Shown here: piece by piece, positions 42,124 to 55,344 of the stretch | Position numbering within the stretch: position 1 is the stretch's first letter | How the letters are laid out: every line of letters starts with the position of its first letter | Source: Eucalyptus grandis | Lineage: Eukaryota; Streptophyta; Magnoliopsida; Myrtales; Myrtaceae | Length of the DNA stretch: 64,000 nt | NCBI RefSeq assembly: GCF_016545825.1 | Contig: NC_052616.1 | Span: 10,478,001-10,542,000, forward strand | Reading direction: 5' to 3' | Program-made: the position numbers and the translations under genes | Notes under the pieces: generated by a model | The model's input: the letters and a program-made list of their open reading frames with translations, nothing else | Database searches by the model: none | What the model was told of the DNA's origin: nothing

Positions 42124-43001
42124 TCAGTGACCAACTAGAGAAAGAAAGAAGGGAAGGAGAAAGAACAGAAAAAAAAATGGAAAAAAAAATGAAAGAATAA
42201 ATAAATAATTAAAATATTATTAAAAAAATTTCACGTCAACGCCATTGGTGCTATGTAGAACGGCCAGTATTTATATAAATGATTTTCTAGCCAAAATTGT
42301 TTGGAAAAAAAAATGAATTGCTACAAATAAAAAAATTTCTGACTCCATTGACAGTAAAAAATGTTATGATTGAGTCAGCACAATTGTATTAGGTTTATGA
42401 CTTTTCTAGTAATTTTCCACGATCTGAGAGGTAACCCTTACTACCTGTGAAGTGAATCTTCAGTGGAAACGACTTTGCATGTGTTGCGGGATTGTCAAGT
42501 TGGAACATAGATTGTACTCATTCCACAATATTGTCTTGAAGAGTTCTTTAATGAATTTATCTCAATAGTTGAAATCCAACTTGGTTGACAACAGGAGAAT
42601 CAACTTCCTCTATAATTGGAATACTATTTTTGGTGTGAATATATGGCATTTTTGGCAATGGCAAAACAAGCACTTTTTCCATGAAAGCTTTATTTTTCCT
42701 TCCAACCTTGTACAAGTAATCCACTCACATGCAAAGGGAAATCAGAGGTATGCTTATGATCAACTAACCTAAAAGCAGATCATGTACTTCTCCCATTACG
42801 GTTACTTGAGTTCCTCCACCTTTGGTTTGGATTAAACCAAATATAAAGGTAATCCATGACTTGTAGGAGTTGGATGATGATTCTCAAATGAAGGGGGTGA
42901 CTAGCTTGACGATTTTACCTCATATGGTGGAATATGTTCATCTTTACAAGCAAAACTATGGATGCTATAATTGGGACTTGCCATTGCAAAGTAGCACGGT
43001 T
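42124..43001 (+). repeat. Repeat U2, middle part
   Basis: Aligns with U1 37365-38480 except for the SINE absent here. It ends at CACGGTT, where a solo LTR interrupts it. Nothing coding is recognised. Confidence 0.75.
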
Positions 43002-46000
43002 TGTCACGCCCCGGACCCCGAGCGCGTACCCATCCCTATCTGGTCGATAAAAAATTTGCGACTTCCCAGGACGAGTCGCCGACCCTTTCCATTTTATTAC
43101 ACATGCGGAAGCGAAAAGAAATCCCCTGACAGTAATCATCTCGGGATAGAAAGACAGGATAATAGATTCACACACAAACATGCTTTTATATATACACTGA
43201 GTCATGAACACAGGTCTATGGCCAAAGACTACAAAAGACTGGCCTTCCAAAAAGAAGCGGTCCTAACTGACCTACGCTTCCGATCACCTCCTCTCAGCTC
43301 CAGGTCCTCCACTTGACGACCCTGAAAATGTTGTCCCACAACGGGGTGAGATATCATCTCAGCGAGTCTAAGCTCTAAACCCCAATTAGGAGGGAAATAC
43401 GCCAAGAAGCGTCCTAAGCACGCAATCACACAATCAAGGAGACTTACCTCGTCTCAGATCCACCCTGCAGTCAGTACAATTTATCTCATAGACAACACGA
43501 GAGCATGAGCAACAAATAAGCTCTAATAATTGAAACGCCACACTCAATTAATCATGCGTTCTTAGATTTGATCTCGGCATATAGCACGGCATACTCTCAG
43601 TTCGGCGGTCTTCTGGCATTGCCAGGCATCGCCTCCCCCCATGGAGCGCGGCACGTCTCTTTATCAGACGGCTTTCCCGAAGGAGCATAGGGTCCAGAAT
43701 CAACTGCGACCGGCTTCCCGTTGTCCAGGGGGTATCCCACATAGGGATAACGTCCAGCTCAACAGCCCGGGACGATTTCTCATAGCCATCACACGATCAC
43801 TCAAATATGGCCCAGGACACCGTGCATTGCACTCAAATGCTTCAATTAAAATGGTGAGCCTGGCCTTTTTCTTCGTATTAGAAATTCACGTGAAATTACT
43901 CGTGTGTGGGTACACGGTCAACTTGATCCAGAAAAATTGATATTCCTCATTTTTGAAATCCCACTATTTTCATATAGTACTAAAAACCATTTTCGGTATC
44001 AAAACCCGACACCTGGGATTTTCTGAATAAATATTGGAAATTCACAATTTTGGAATTAAATACCAAAAATCAAATCAGCACTCAATTTGCATAATTTAAT
44101 ACTCAATTGCATAAATTAACCACACCATTGCAATCAGCACGAAATTCCGGTCACTGGCTATCCCGGCCTAATTTCCGGAAAAATAATTAATAATTAAATA
44201 ATTACTGAAATAAATCAATTTAAATTCTAAAAATACTAACTTAGGCCAGAATCATTAAATTAATAACCAATACGGACTCGGAAAAATTCCCGAACCCTAC
44301 TAGATAAACAGTACAATTTATTTAGGCCTTAGCTAAACCATGCTAACCACCTAACATGCTCAATTAAATAATTCAATTTCTAATTTAATCTAACTAACCA
44401 CCTAATTCCTAATAAAATAAATCTAAACACCCCTTAAACGTCATTAACCTACTAAGCAGAGTTTAGAGTATAAACTCACCGGTGTATCGCGAAAACCGGT
44501 TCACCGCGACGACGACGCGACGGCGGCCGAAACCTTAATTTTCGGCGGCGTCGGCAAACTTGGGCCGGGCCTAAAACGGGCCCAACACAACTCAGCAAGG
44601 CTGAGTTTAGGTCTTGGGCTTCGCAGGCTGCTGGTCGCGGGCTTGGGCCTTCTTCTTGGGCCCAAAAGGCTGAACTGAAATTGGGCTAGAACTAACTGAA
44701 CTTGGGCCTAAGCTTGGGCTTCAAAAGCTGGACTGAATTTTCTCTGCAGATGGGCTGAACTGAGCGGGCTTCTAACAACTTGCGTGGACTGCCGAAAGCC
44801 GGGCCGTTGATGTGGGCTGTGCTTCGGTGAAGCCGGGCCGAAGAGAGGAGATCGTGGCTTCACTGGTGGTGTCTCGGACGTTGGCCGCGAGGAAGAGAAT
44901 CGCTTCGGTAGACTCCACTGGATGCACGAAGAAGTGAAGATGGCAGGTGCATGAGTCAACAAAAGGATTTTCACGTGGGTGTTGTTGACTAGCGTGGGGC
45001 TTCGATCGTGGGGAAATGAACAGAGGAAGAGGGTGAGTGGATGAGTGGGGGTTTACGGTCAACAAACCGCTTCGGGGGATGGCGTGGTTGACTGGGCATC
45101 AGTTGCTTCGCTAGAAGAGTGCACGGCTCGAAGAAATTGAGGCAGCAAAGGAACAAGCGGAGTCAACAAACCGCTTTTGTTGGATGATGGTGTTGACTCT
45201 ATAAGTGGGGCTGTTCGGTGCGTGAGATGGGCAGAAGGAAACGGGGCTTGCGGATGGTGGAGAGAAGACGCGGCACGGAGTTACTTCGGTGAACGTTGAT
45301 GCCGCTTCACCGGATCCCTCGATTGTTGCCGAACGTGGCCATGCGAAGGAAGAAATTTGGTGGGGGCGAGAGCTACTTCTCTCGTTGGATCTCTGTCGTT
45401 CCCCGGTTTCAACCGAAAGAAGAAATGTAGAAAGCGAGAGGCGGTGAAGGAGGGACAACGACGGGAGGGAAGCGGCTGGCAAAGTGTGCTCGGCAAGCTT
45501 GGAGGCTTGAAGTTAAAGATATTATCTCTTGCATTGATTAGTTGGTCTCCTATTACTTTCCCCAACATTTAAATACTTCAAATACTTCAAATTGACACCA
45601 AATTTCCAACCCTAGGCCTATATCCGAATTTCACCACTTTTGATCTTTAATTTCTTCAACAAAATCCCAAAATTGAAGTCAAATTTTGATGTAGAAAAAT
45701 CCCATATAATTTTCTGTAAGTCCCCGACACTCGAAGGCTTGGCTCGGAAGTCCCAATTTCCATCGATTTAGCCCATCTGAATTTCCGCTGATTTTCCGTA
45801 ACGTCCGTATCGATTTTCCGCAAAAAATCCCGGAATCTCTGAAAATTTCTCGGAGAGTGAGTCGACGTTCCTAAAATAGCTTGTGACACCTCAGAACTTT
45901 CAATTTCTGAAATCGGGTTCAAATTCGCGGTTATTTTCAATCCGCGCGCTTTTAGCGTGACCTAGTCTACCGGATAACTTTTAGGAATTTTTGGTGCAAT

Positions 46001-46439
46001 TGACCGTGATCGATTTATCTCGAGTCACGAAGTACATCTTCGACACATTGACAACTCTCAGTTGTCGTGAAAATCTCAAGGTTTCAATTACGGGCACCGG
46101 GTACCAAAACGACAGAAAATCAATTTAGTGCCGATCGATGAGAATTTTTCAATCAAGTGGAATCACCCACAATTTGATCACATATCTCGTCGAATCGACC
46201 TATCTTTGATTTCGATCGATCTCGACGGTGCCGTAATGACCCTTGCGAGATCAACACGGTTGAGCAGTCGATTCTTGGTCGAATTCTCAAGTGCAATTGC
46301 ATTTAAATTCCCTACTTGCTTCCCCAGATAGTCAAGTTATCTCGTGAGTGATCAGCTCAGAGAATATCACTATTAGCGTTTCGATGAAAGGCCCGATTTA
46401 TTTAATCGAAAACAAGTTATGAAAATTCAGGCTGTCACA
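43002..46439 (-). mobile_element. Solo LTR, about 3.4 kb, inserted in repeat U2
   Basis: Begins TGTCACGCCCCGG and ends GGCTGTCACA on the plus strand, giving TG...CA ends, and is flanked by a perfect 5-bp duplication CGGTT (42997-43001 and 46440-46444). The U1 paralogue is uninterrupted there (CATGATTTTCATAAATTC near 38475), so both boundaries are secure. No gag-pol frame or primer-binding site is inside. Read on the minus strand it starts TGTGACAGCCTGAATTTTC, like the LTR at 46641 (TGTGACATCCAGAATTTTC), so the two appear related and in opposite orientation. Strand is set by that comparison. Confidence 0.82.
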
Positions 46440-46640
46440 CGGTTTTCATAAACTCACCTTCGAGACGGACTCCAAAATTATCGCCGAAGTTTTCAACCAA
46501 GAGAGTATAGCAAATAACGTTGGACCGACTACTTAAAGATATCAAAAAACTACCGGGCTATTTTAAGTTCAAAATACTTGATACTTTTCAAGATGGCAAT
46601 TGGCCTACTGATGTGCTTGCTAATATTGGCACAACGAAGT
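46440..46640 (+). repeat. Repeat U2, part between two solo LTRs
   Basis: Continues the alignment with U1 (38476-38675): TTCATAAACTCACC, GACTCCAAAATTA, TACTTAAAGATATCAAAA, GCTAATATTGG. It is cut again at CACAACGAAGT by the second LTR. Confidence 0.8.
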
Positions 46641-49600
46641 TGTGACATCCAGAATTTTCACCCACTAAATTAGTGAGAATTCTAGAAAGGCTTAAGGTTA
46701 ACGAGGTTGAAATATCAATATCTCGAGACACCTTTGAAAGATTTGTTTGACTTATTTGAGTTCAAGAGTATAGGAGAGCTCATTGGATAATTTCAGAATA
46801 TCGTTTAGGCTATATTCTTGCATAAAATTAGAATATTATGATCAATTTAATTAATATGGCCATTATACCCTAAAATATACTTTATACTATATAATGGATG
46901 ATTAAATTAGGGTAAGATAAGTGGGTGCTAAGTTTAATCACCCTATGGCCGGACACCTATTGCCTAATCTTAGCCTCCAAAATTTTATTTTGCCCTTGGA
47001 TGATTAAATGCATGTAATCATGGCTGAATAGTACCCAAGCCAATAGATTTTCATGCATGAAATGTGTTCAACGAGCCAAGTACACACCCATCTTTTTCTT
47101 AAGCATGACCGACGCCTTTCTCTCTTTTCCTCTCCCTCATTTTCTTCATTTTGGCCAAGAGTTCTCTTCATTTCTCTCCTCCTCTCTCTTGGCCGCTCCA
47201 TCATCGAACCCTCTCTTCTCCATTTTCTTCCCCTATCTTGCCGTTTCTTGCTCAAATCTTCATCACAAGTGAAGTTTAATCTCAAGGCAAGGAGATAGGA
47301 CTTATTCCTAAGCCTCTTGATCTCTCTTTCTCTTGGTTTTGCTAGCTTAGATCATGGTAGATGATGTTGTGGGGCTTGAAGTGTTGTTGTTCGGATTTGT
47401 TGTTTTTCTTTGTGTTTGAGCAACCAAGCCGATGATCCGACGATGAACGACCTTGGTCGAGGCTTATAAGAGAGACTTGAGTCATTTTTATGGGTTGCAT
47501 TTGATTTCTAGTGATCTTTGGCTCTTGCATGCCATGGATGGTTGAGGAGGTAAGCTAGATGCTAAGATTGTGCTTTGCATGTGTTATCTGTGGCTTATGG
47601 TAGTGAAATGAACCTTAGATGAAGTCTTGAATGGCTGTTTTAGCTTGTTGTATGTTGTTTTGGTGAGTGGATGTTGATGAGGTGACAAAGAATGGAATTC
47701 GTGTACTTGAGGTTAAGCCCCGAAAATCGCGTGCATGCGGTACCTTTCGGTTCATTATTTTTGCTGCAACTTTTTCTAGACCAGATCTCAAGAAGTTTCT
47801 TTCTTCAAAGTTGTTTCTAATATCCTAAAGTTTAACATAGTTACATTTCAGATTTTTCGGAGTCAATTTGGTTGGCCAAATAGTTTTATTTTTCTTCATT
47901 TTCCTACTGTCCAGTACTATTGAAATGATGACCTTTACCGTTTCCTGATTTTATATGGATTTTTCTAGTCAGAATCTTGATAAATTTTCTTCATAAAAGT
48001 TGTTCAAAATTATTTAGTCTACAACATACCCAAAAATGAGAATTTTTAAAGGTGATTTTAACTCTATGGAAACTATTTCCGAAAATCTACCTATTTTATT
48101 TTGCTCCTCTGTTTTGCCTCAAGTTCAAAGAAAGACAAGCTTGCATGTCGATTTTGACCTGGTCTTTTTCATGAGAAATCTTTGTCAAGGTCTTTTTGCA
48201 AACATATCCAAAAATTAAAATTTTTGAATTCATTTACTATTTTAATTGAAGTGGTTTCCAAAATCGAGAAAACTGCCGTTTTCTAACCGATTTTAAAGAT
48301 GGAGTTTTTATGAGGGGAAAACGAGGAAATCTTGGAATGATGTCTTCTGAAGAGTCAACCAGCACACTTTAATATTTCCAACAAGATATGATTTACTGTG
48401 ATGTGATGTCAGTCGGTGATATTTTCAAATTATTAAATGTAGTGGCAGAATCTGTAATTTTTGGCTATTGAGTGTGCATGAGGTATTAAGTGTTGCAATA
48501 GTTGCATGTTATAGCCTATGAATGAAATTGATGGAATGCAATGTCACATCATGTGTATGCCGAGCATGTGATGATGCATAAGTATGAGGTTACGGATGGC
48601 AACCCGGGGTGATGTGATTGGGCTACTGGGGGTAACAGGGTTTGTAGCACCTAAATGTCTGAGGGATAACATGGTACCCTAGAAGTTCCTAGATGATGGC
48701 TTGGAATGGATGTTCTAAGAGTTTCCTAGGATACTGTGTGTTCCCTAAATGTCCTGGAGTGGGAAGTCTGGGGGGCAATAGGGTTCCCCAAAAATCCGGT
48801 CGTGTGTGATAGGTCGGAAGTGATCTGCATAGTACCGACTTCCCATTGGTTGAACCGTGAGATAGAGGTGGACCAAATGACATGGTATGTGTAAAATGAA
48901 ACTTGGGCTAAAAGCTATTGCATTTTGTGTGCTGCATGTACTTGTGAGTGCATCATAGATACTGATTGTTTGCTAGTTGCATTATAGGATTGTGGTAGGT
49001 GAGTCTTAGGAATCGAGAGTGCGTTGGATCGATTGATTTATGAATTTGTCTTATCTTTTGCTAAGCTTTGGCTTACTCTTGCTGTATTTCAAATCTTCAA
49101 ATAATTAAGAACAATGAACGTACCTCCTTTGGCTCGATATGGACAGCCATGTTATTTTGAATGTATATCGAAGACGTTACTTTTCCAGAGTCCGAACGGG
49201 TGCGTGTTTGTTATATGTCTACTGTTTGGGTAGATATAGGCTACGCTCAGTTGATACCATACCGTTTTATTGGGAGGGCAACGAGCTGAAGGGACCTCTT
49301 AGGTTCTAAAGTAATAGCAATAGCAGCAACGCTGAGGACGATAGCAGCAGCAATGGACCGTCTGAGTACAGCGACCTAGATGAGGAGTGGGATAGTGACG
49401 GTTGGGAATGGAGTGTGATGTAGTGGGCTAGGCAAGTTAGTTTTCAAGGCGACGATATTCGCGATAGCCACTTTTTTTTTGAGTTTTGGTCACATGATGG
49501 GCGATGGATGTTGTGGTACGTGTGGGTGTCACTGATGGAGTGTAGATATCTTTTTGTTACCCTAGGTCTAGGATCGGGGGTTGTTTTGTTGTGTGCCACC

Positions 49601-49764
49601 TATGTAACTAAATAACCCAACCAATGAATGGAAACTGACTTCAACCTATTATGCTTCCGATTGTCCATATTTGCATAAGTCATGTTATACAGGCCTCGGC
49701 ACTAAAGAAGAATTAACAATTATTGAGATGACGTAAATGAGGGTGGCATACCTGAGGTGTCACA
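46641..49764 (+). mobile_element. Solo LTR, about 3.1 kb, complete
   Basis: Starts TGTGACATCC and ends GGTGTCACA. Flanks are GAAGT (46636-46640) and TAAGT (49765-49769), a 5-bp target duplication with one mismatch. U1 runs through this point without it. No internal domain or primer-binding site is seen. A leader-like pyrimidine-rich region lies at 47080-47330, and an acidic open frame (reading ...SEYSDLDEEWDSDGWEWSVM-stop) at about 49316-49427. Positions 47655-49764 recur at 1-2103. Confidence 0.82.
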
Positions 49765-51077
49765 TAAGTGATTGGATACTGTATTCTGCTGGTGGGCCTT
49801 ATGGAGAATTATTGCATGTTCTGTTCAACGATAAAGTCGGATTCGCAAACTTCAAAGTTATTTGGTTTTGTACCAAGACTCTCTGTCACTCGCATCCAGT
49901 TTCTCCCTATAAGGACAAACCGAGCCATCGGGATCAAGCCCGCCTCCACATTTGACAAAGTCTGCGGCAGTGCTAGGCTTGCGTCGGCAGTCGCAGCAGC
50001 ACGAAGAACCGAGCCATCGAGGTCCAAAGCAACTCACGCATCGTGTCAACGCTACAGCAGTGCTGGACTGCGGGTTTGCGTGACTTTTGCGGGGACAGAA
50101 TCGATCGGCCCGCCGTTGAGGAACTGACGAGAGCAATAAACGCGGCCCCGGCTGAGGCCCCCACGACATGACGGAATTTCCTCCTCTCCCGACAGCCTAC
50201 AGCGTACGTATTTTGTCCGAAAGGGTGAATTGCAAAAGGTGAGATGGGCGGTTGCTCTGGAACATAAAGACAATCTTGTGACATCTAATACTTGATTTTC
50301 AGAATTAAGATAGCAATTTACAGAACGGTTGAGATCTAAATCAAGCAGTTCATTCTCGCCAAACTAGGGTTATATTATTCGAAATCGCGATGTTTTTGTC
50401 CCACCTCAATTGATACAAATCTTATTGAGGGATTCACGAGGTAATGCTTGATCTTTAAATAATGATATTTTTGTGTAGTTTTTATAAATAAATAATCATC
50501 TCAATTAATTTTTTCGAGTACATTTTTTCGGAAGTTTAGTTCATATGAGATGGAGTGGATGATTAGATTAAGGGTTTTATGAATTAATATTAATACATCT
50601 CATTTTCATTATATAGAAAAAGGTGTGCAAATTCAATTATCTGAATGGTCTTGATAAGTTAACCACAAGAGAAAATAATACTTTTCAAATTACTTTTAAA
50701 ATGACAGAATTATGCATTTTATTAAAGTCATCTATTTAAATAGTAAGTTTTAGATGCCTTATATAAGGCTTAACGGACGTCCCTATAGCTAAGGCAGTTC
50801 GTTTAGAGCAAATAATTGGATGCACCATGTAAAAGGCATGGTGTACCAATTCGCAATATAAAAATTAATTTGTAATAAATTTGGTAAGAGTCTATTAATT
50901 TATTCGAAAATTAGTTTGGATTATACAAGATATAAACTACTAATTTTAGACTTTTTTATGGTATTAACATTAAAGAAACTATTTTTGCCGTCAACGGCCG
51001 ATTCAAGAAACATATAGACTACTCTTTTCACCTCTTCCTCTTATCCACATTAGTGTGCGTCTCTCTCTCTCTCTCTC
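49765..51077 (+). other. Upstream region of RING-H2 copy C
   Basis: Homologous to the upstream regions of A, B and D, and almost identical to 2104-3427. It holds no separate gene. TATAGA at 51013-51018 and the short CT tract 51059-51077 lead into the ATG. Confidence 0.65.
51013..51077 (+). promoter_or_regulatory. Core promoter and CT leader of RING-H2 copy C
   Basis: CATATAGACTAC supplies a TATA-like TATAGA at 51013-51018. The CT tract is shorter than in copy A by about 18 bases, the usual kind of microsatellite length difference. Confidence 0.5.
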
Positions 51078-51596
51078 ATGGAGTTTCGTGGAACCGCCAT
51101 GGATGTCCTGTGTCAACTCAAGCTCGCGCTCGTCACAGCCCTCGCTCATCTGGGCCTGCTCAAACCTTATAATCGAGAGGAACAAGAAGAAGAAGAAGAA
51201 GAAGGAGAGGAAGGAGAAGTTATCCCCGACCCCATTATCATCATGGACGGCTTGTCGCCGTCGTTTGTCCAAGTCCCGGTCCAGACCCTGACGGCCATGA
51301 TCAAGAGCCAAGTCCCCGTCGTCGAGTACGCGAGGTTCCTGGAGAGGCGTGGCTGCAGAGGAGAGGGCGACGGCGGCGGCGGAGGAGGGTGCGCGGTGTG
51401 CCTGAGCAGCATCGAGGGGAGGGACGAGGTCAGGGAGCTGAGCAGCTGCTCGCACGCGTTCCACAGGGAGTGCTTGGATCGCTGGGTGGACCATAATCAG
51501 GTGACTTGTCCCGTCTGTCGGTCTCTGCTCTTGCCCTCTAATTGGGATAGAACAGTAACTTCTTGTTTTCCCAGGGAAGATGATGGTGGAATTTGA
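51078..51596 (+). CDS. RING-H2 E3 ubiquitin ligase, copy C
   Basis: An intact, intronless 172-aa frame with hydrophobic N-terminus (8-28), acidic tract (34-47), conserved VPVQTLTAMIKSQVPVVEY region, Gly-rich linker (93-104) and RING-H2 ligands Cys105, Cys108, Cys124, His126, His129, Cys132, Cys144, Cys147. It differs from copy A mainly by one Glu codon, residue 13 and the G that keeps the frame open here. Same inferred role as copy B: small plant RING-H2 ubiquitin ligase, substrate unknown. Confidence 0.93.
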   Translation: MEFRGTAMDVLCQLKLALVTALAHLGLLKPYNREEQEEEEEEGEEGEVIPDPIIIMDGLSPSFVQVPVQTLTAMIKSQVPVVEYARFLERRGCRGEGDGGGGGGCAVCLSSIEGRDEVRELSSCSHAFHRECLDRWVDHNQVTCPVCRSLLLPSNWDRTVTSCFPREDDGGI

Positions 51597-53200
51597 GCTC
51601 TTTTCTCTTCTTTTCTTTTCCCTGGTGTTTTTACTGTCGTGCGTAGTTCCGCCAAATCTGGAGTCATTTATCTACGCATCTGTCAAGCTTCCCTAAGAAA
51701 GGAACCAAGAAAAGAACGAAAAAGAAGGGAAGAAACGGTGATTTCTCTTTGAATTAAATGGATCTCCATATAGCGCGGCCTTAGAATTAGACCTGGTTAA
51801 CGAGCGAGCTCGAGTCGAACAGCTCGATCGCAACTTCGGCGGTGGGATTTGATCGTCGGAGAGGCGTTTCTGTACTCTTGGAGCTGGCAACTTCGAACGA
51901 TAAATATCAAGGACGTAGTAGAAACTAGAAGGGGCGGCCTGACATTTAACTTAGCCGAGGCGTGGAGGATGCGTAAGAGCACATCGAGAAATTATCTCTA
52001 GGGAGTCCGATTCTAGTACCTACTTTTTCCAGCTTACGGAAAGAGATATCCCGCAGGCATTCGATCGTCGTTGCGTCGTGGCTACGTCATAGGTTACGCA
52101 AAGTTGACCAGGCTTATCCGATCCTTTTCCCTGCCACGGCGCAAAGTCCAGTCGAGTTGAGCCTGGGGGCCACTTTCCTGGACTTTCTATCGTTTCTACG
52201 TCAGCAGCACTCGGTAAGGATCATCATCTCATCTCAGTGCAAACCTGACGCGCACCGGATTTCCACAAGACCCAGACCATCATCATCAGTGAACTTCCCT
52301 CGAGATTGACCACTCCTCGTCGTCGGCAAAGTCTGTCCATTCGCATACCGACCGAGCGATCGATCGGGGGAGGCGTTTGTGGAACTGGAAAGTTGCCTCG
52401 GACAGCAAATCCCGGTTGCACGTCTGGGGAAATTCTAACGTTGTCAAAGAACAAGAACCTCGTGTGTTCTTTCGACATTGCAGCTTACTTGATTTCGTTC
52501 ACGCTGCCAATCACGCGCGGCTCTAGGCTGTATGGTTGCACGACTCGCGGGGACAGATTGAGACATCAAATCGGGAACGCCATGGAAGTTGAGAAGGGCA
52601 GAAGGAATTGAACTGAACCCCCCATAAATTCACGTGACTTCCCCGACACCAAAGCGGATATAGATTTGTCTAGTTGGCTTTATAATCAAATGTTACATTT
52701 GATTGTTTGGATTTTTAATTAAGATAGGACTAGATTCTTGAATATAAAATTCAGGGATTTTGTTATATTATTTAACTATTTAGTGATTATAATAATAAAG
52801 CTGAATATATTTACATCATATTATATATATAACTTGGTATAAATGCCTATATGAATCGTAAATTTTACAAACATAGATGGTAAAAATTTCTTGACACTCT
52901 TATTTGCTTTACTTTTATTTTATTTTATATTTTATTTTCCTCTTTTTTAATTAATTTCTTTTTTATTTCTTTCTTCCCGTTCCATCATTCTCTAATAAAA
53001 TTTTATTAAATGAAAAATTGTACTAAGATACCTAAAATACTAAAACACCTAAAATATGTAGTAAATATATATTTAGATATTGAATATTATAAGGTAGAAT
53101 TAAATTTGAATATACAAATAAAAATATGATTAAATTAAAAAAATAAAATTTTATTTTTTGTTATTTTCTTATATTAGAATTCAAATATTATTTATATTGA
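51597..53200 (+). other. 3' flank of RING-H2 copy C
   Basis: Collinear with 3949-5318 up to about 52966, then continues into AT-rich DNA that is absent from the first copy because of the N gap. No gene. Confidence 0.6.
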
Positions 53201-55344
53201 AATAATTTTAAAGAAGAAGGCCATAGCCTAATTTATCAAACTGTGACTTTCCAATGTACTAAAGAACCAAACTTGAAACTAAAAGAAAAAGTACAAAATG
53301 TTTGGTGGGCGAGTAACTTCTTGCATGCAAGTTATCATCACTTAAGCTTTAGCCATTGAACACATATGCAGGAAGAAACCCTATTGAGTAATTCATATAT
53401 TAACACCCACTTTCAAATGATCATTACCTTGTGTAGTTGCTCAGATTATTCCTATTAAAGTCTTGACTCACATAAAACAGATAGCATCAAGGCAAAAATC
53501 CCTTCAGTAAATAGTAGGATTTTGTTGACACTTAAATTTTACCATTTTATTTAAGATTTAATAATGTAAAAAATTTGGGATCAAATTTTAAACCTTGGCA
53601 AAAATAATTTCCATTAAATTGCATGACATATAAACATTAGGAGCATTTGTATTAGAATTAATAGATCCATCTTGTTAAAATAAAATAGAAATTTAATTAA
53701 GAGAACTATTATTTAAAAAAAGAGACCAAAAAAAAAGAAGAAAAAAAAAAAAACAATCGAGGCCGGGCCAGTCTCCTTTCCTTTTCTCTTTATCCGTTTC
53801 CATTGGCTTGGGCCTAGCCCAGCCTCCTTCATTTTCCCTTTCCTTCACCGGCCCAATCTTCTTTTCCTCTTCCTCTCCCTCCCCCTCACGCTGTCTGCAG
53901 AGAGGAGGAAAAGCAAAGTTTGAGCCATAGGAGACAGAGGATCGTGAGGGAGCAGGGGGTAGCGGATCGCGCAACATGATCTCAAGGTCGGAGCTAGATC
54001 GGCAAGGCAGCTGGCGGTGGCAAAAGCCATGCGCGCTTGCTGGCCGAGCTTGAAAACTAGAGAGATATTCTTGGGGGGAGGCCTTTTCTTGTTCGGCTGT
54101 GAGAGAGCAAACCCGAGAGAGTAATAAGTGTAAGAATTATTGTGGCCCATATTATGTGATTTATTATATGGTTTAATAATGATTGAAATGCTATAAATAA
54201 TATTGGTTATTAGAAGGTACGACTCTAATAAAACGAAAGGGTATATCGCTTTGATGGAAGGCACCTTTTCAACGAACGTATAAATAGAGTCCGGTCTTCT
54301 CTCCACCCACACACGAACACCAAAAAGAACGTATTCTCTCATCCATCAATTGAATACATTAAGGTTTAGTGGGTTAAGGGAGAGAAATCGGATTTTTCCT
54401 TTTGGTTCGAGATCATTGGGTTTTCTACAACGATCATCATCAAGTGTAGCGCTATGGATAAAGGTTTGTTTGAATCTATTTGTGAAAATCATGAAGATCA
54501 AAGATCATTGATTTGTTATGAATTTCCACATCAAGTTTTATATGAATTGTCTAACAATAAGCCGTCGTCGGAGGCCTGTCCAGCAGTCGCCGTCCATCGC
54601 TACACCTCATCCGAACCAGGTAGCCCCCCGAGCCACTAGTCCCCCTGTTTTTTGGAAGCGTCGGACCGGAGCTTGCGGCCGACCAGTTCGCGCGAGCTCC
54701 GGTCCCGTTGGTCCTTCATTAATGCTACTGCGTGTTCTGATACGCTGTGTCAGGAACTTGGGCCCGTTTTGAGTCTCGGTTGAGTCGGAGAACCCTTCTC
54801 AAGCAATGCATGCCTGTTTGTAATAATGCGTGAATGAGATCTGAGTTCCATCGGTTTGTTTGGGTCGAAACTAAGGTTCTGGAACGTATCAACGATTTTG
54901 TGAAAATCCTGACAATGTGAGAGTGATCCGTCGTAAGTAGAGGTGACGTGATAGCCCATGTGTTGTCCTTAGACCGAGAATCCCTCGGGAAGTGGATCAG
55001 AAAATCGCTGTTAAAATGGCATGTTACGGGTTTGATAAAATGCCAAAGTGATATTCCGAAGCGGTTCATCCTTAGCCCATTTCTCTAACGTTGCCCTAGT
55101 CTGAGTTTGCTTCTTTTAATCTATGTTTCTTGCTTCTGTTGTTGTTGTTGCCCTCTCTGTCTTGCTGGAAACGTACTCATTGGGAGTCGTAGGTTTGGTG
55201 AGCTCATTTTGAGCTGGAGAGGGCGACTGGTGGTTCAAACGGTCGCTGGAGTAGGTGGCCAGTGCCAGTCGGGATGGAGGGCCAGCGGACAGCGGTGGTC
55301 CGGTTGTGGTTCGCGAGAGCTGGAGGGGAGCGTTCGGTGAGGAG
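53201..55344. other. Spacer with retroelement debris
   Basis: About 53215-53300 (GGCCATAGCCTAATTTATCAA, ACTAAAAGAAAAAGTAC) is a diverged copy of about 59308-59395. A segment at 53760-54060 is GC-rich with CCCAGCC/GGCCCAA words common in LTRs. At 54277-54290 CGTATAAATAGAGTCC looks like a TATA box, followed by a leader and a 61-codon frame from 54454 (MDKGLFESICENHEDQ) that I do not recognise. Probably the start of a decayed retrotransposon or a gene fragment. Confidence 0.35.

Noticed and set aside
44708..45568. Several minus-strand frames of 88-123 codons
   Set aside because: They overlap one another in different frames inside a solo LTR and show no known domain; likely leader-type sequence of the retroelement.
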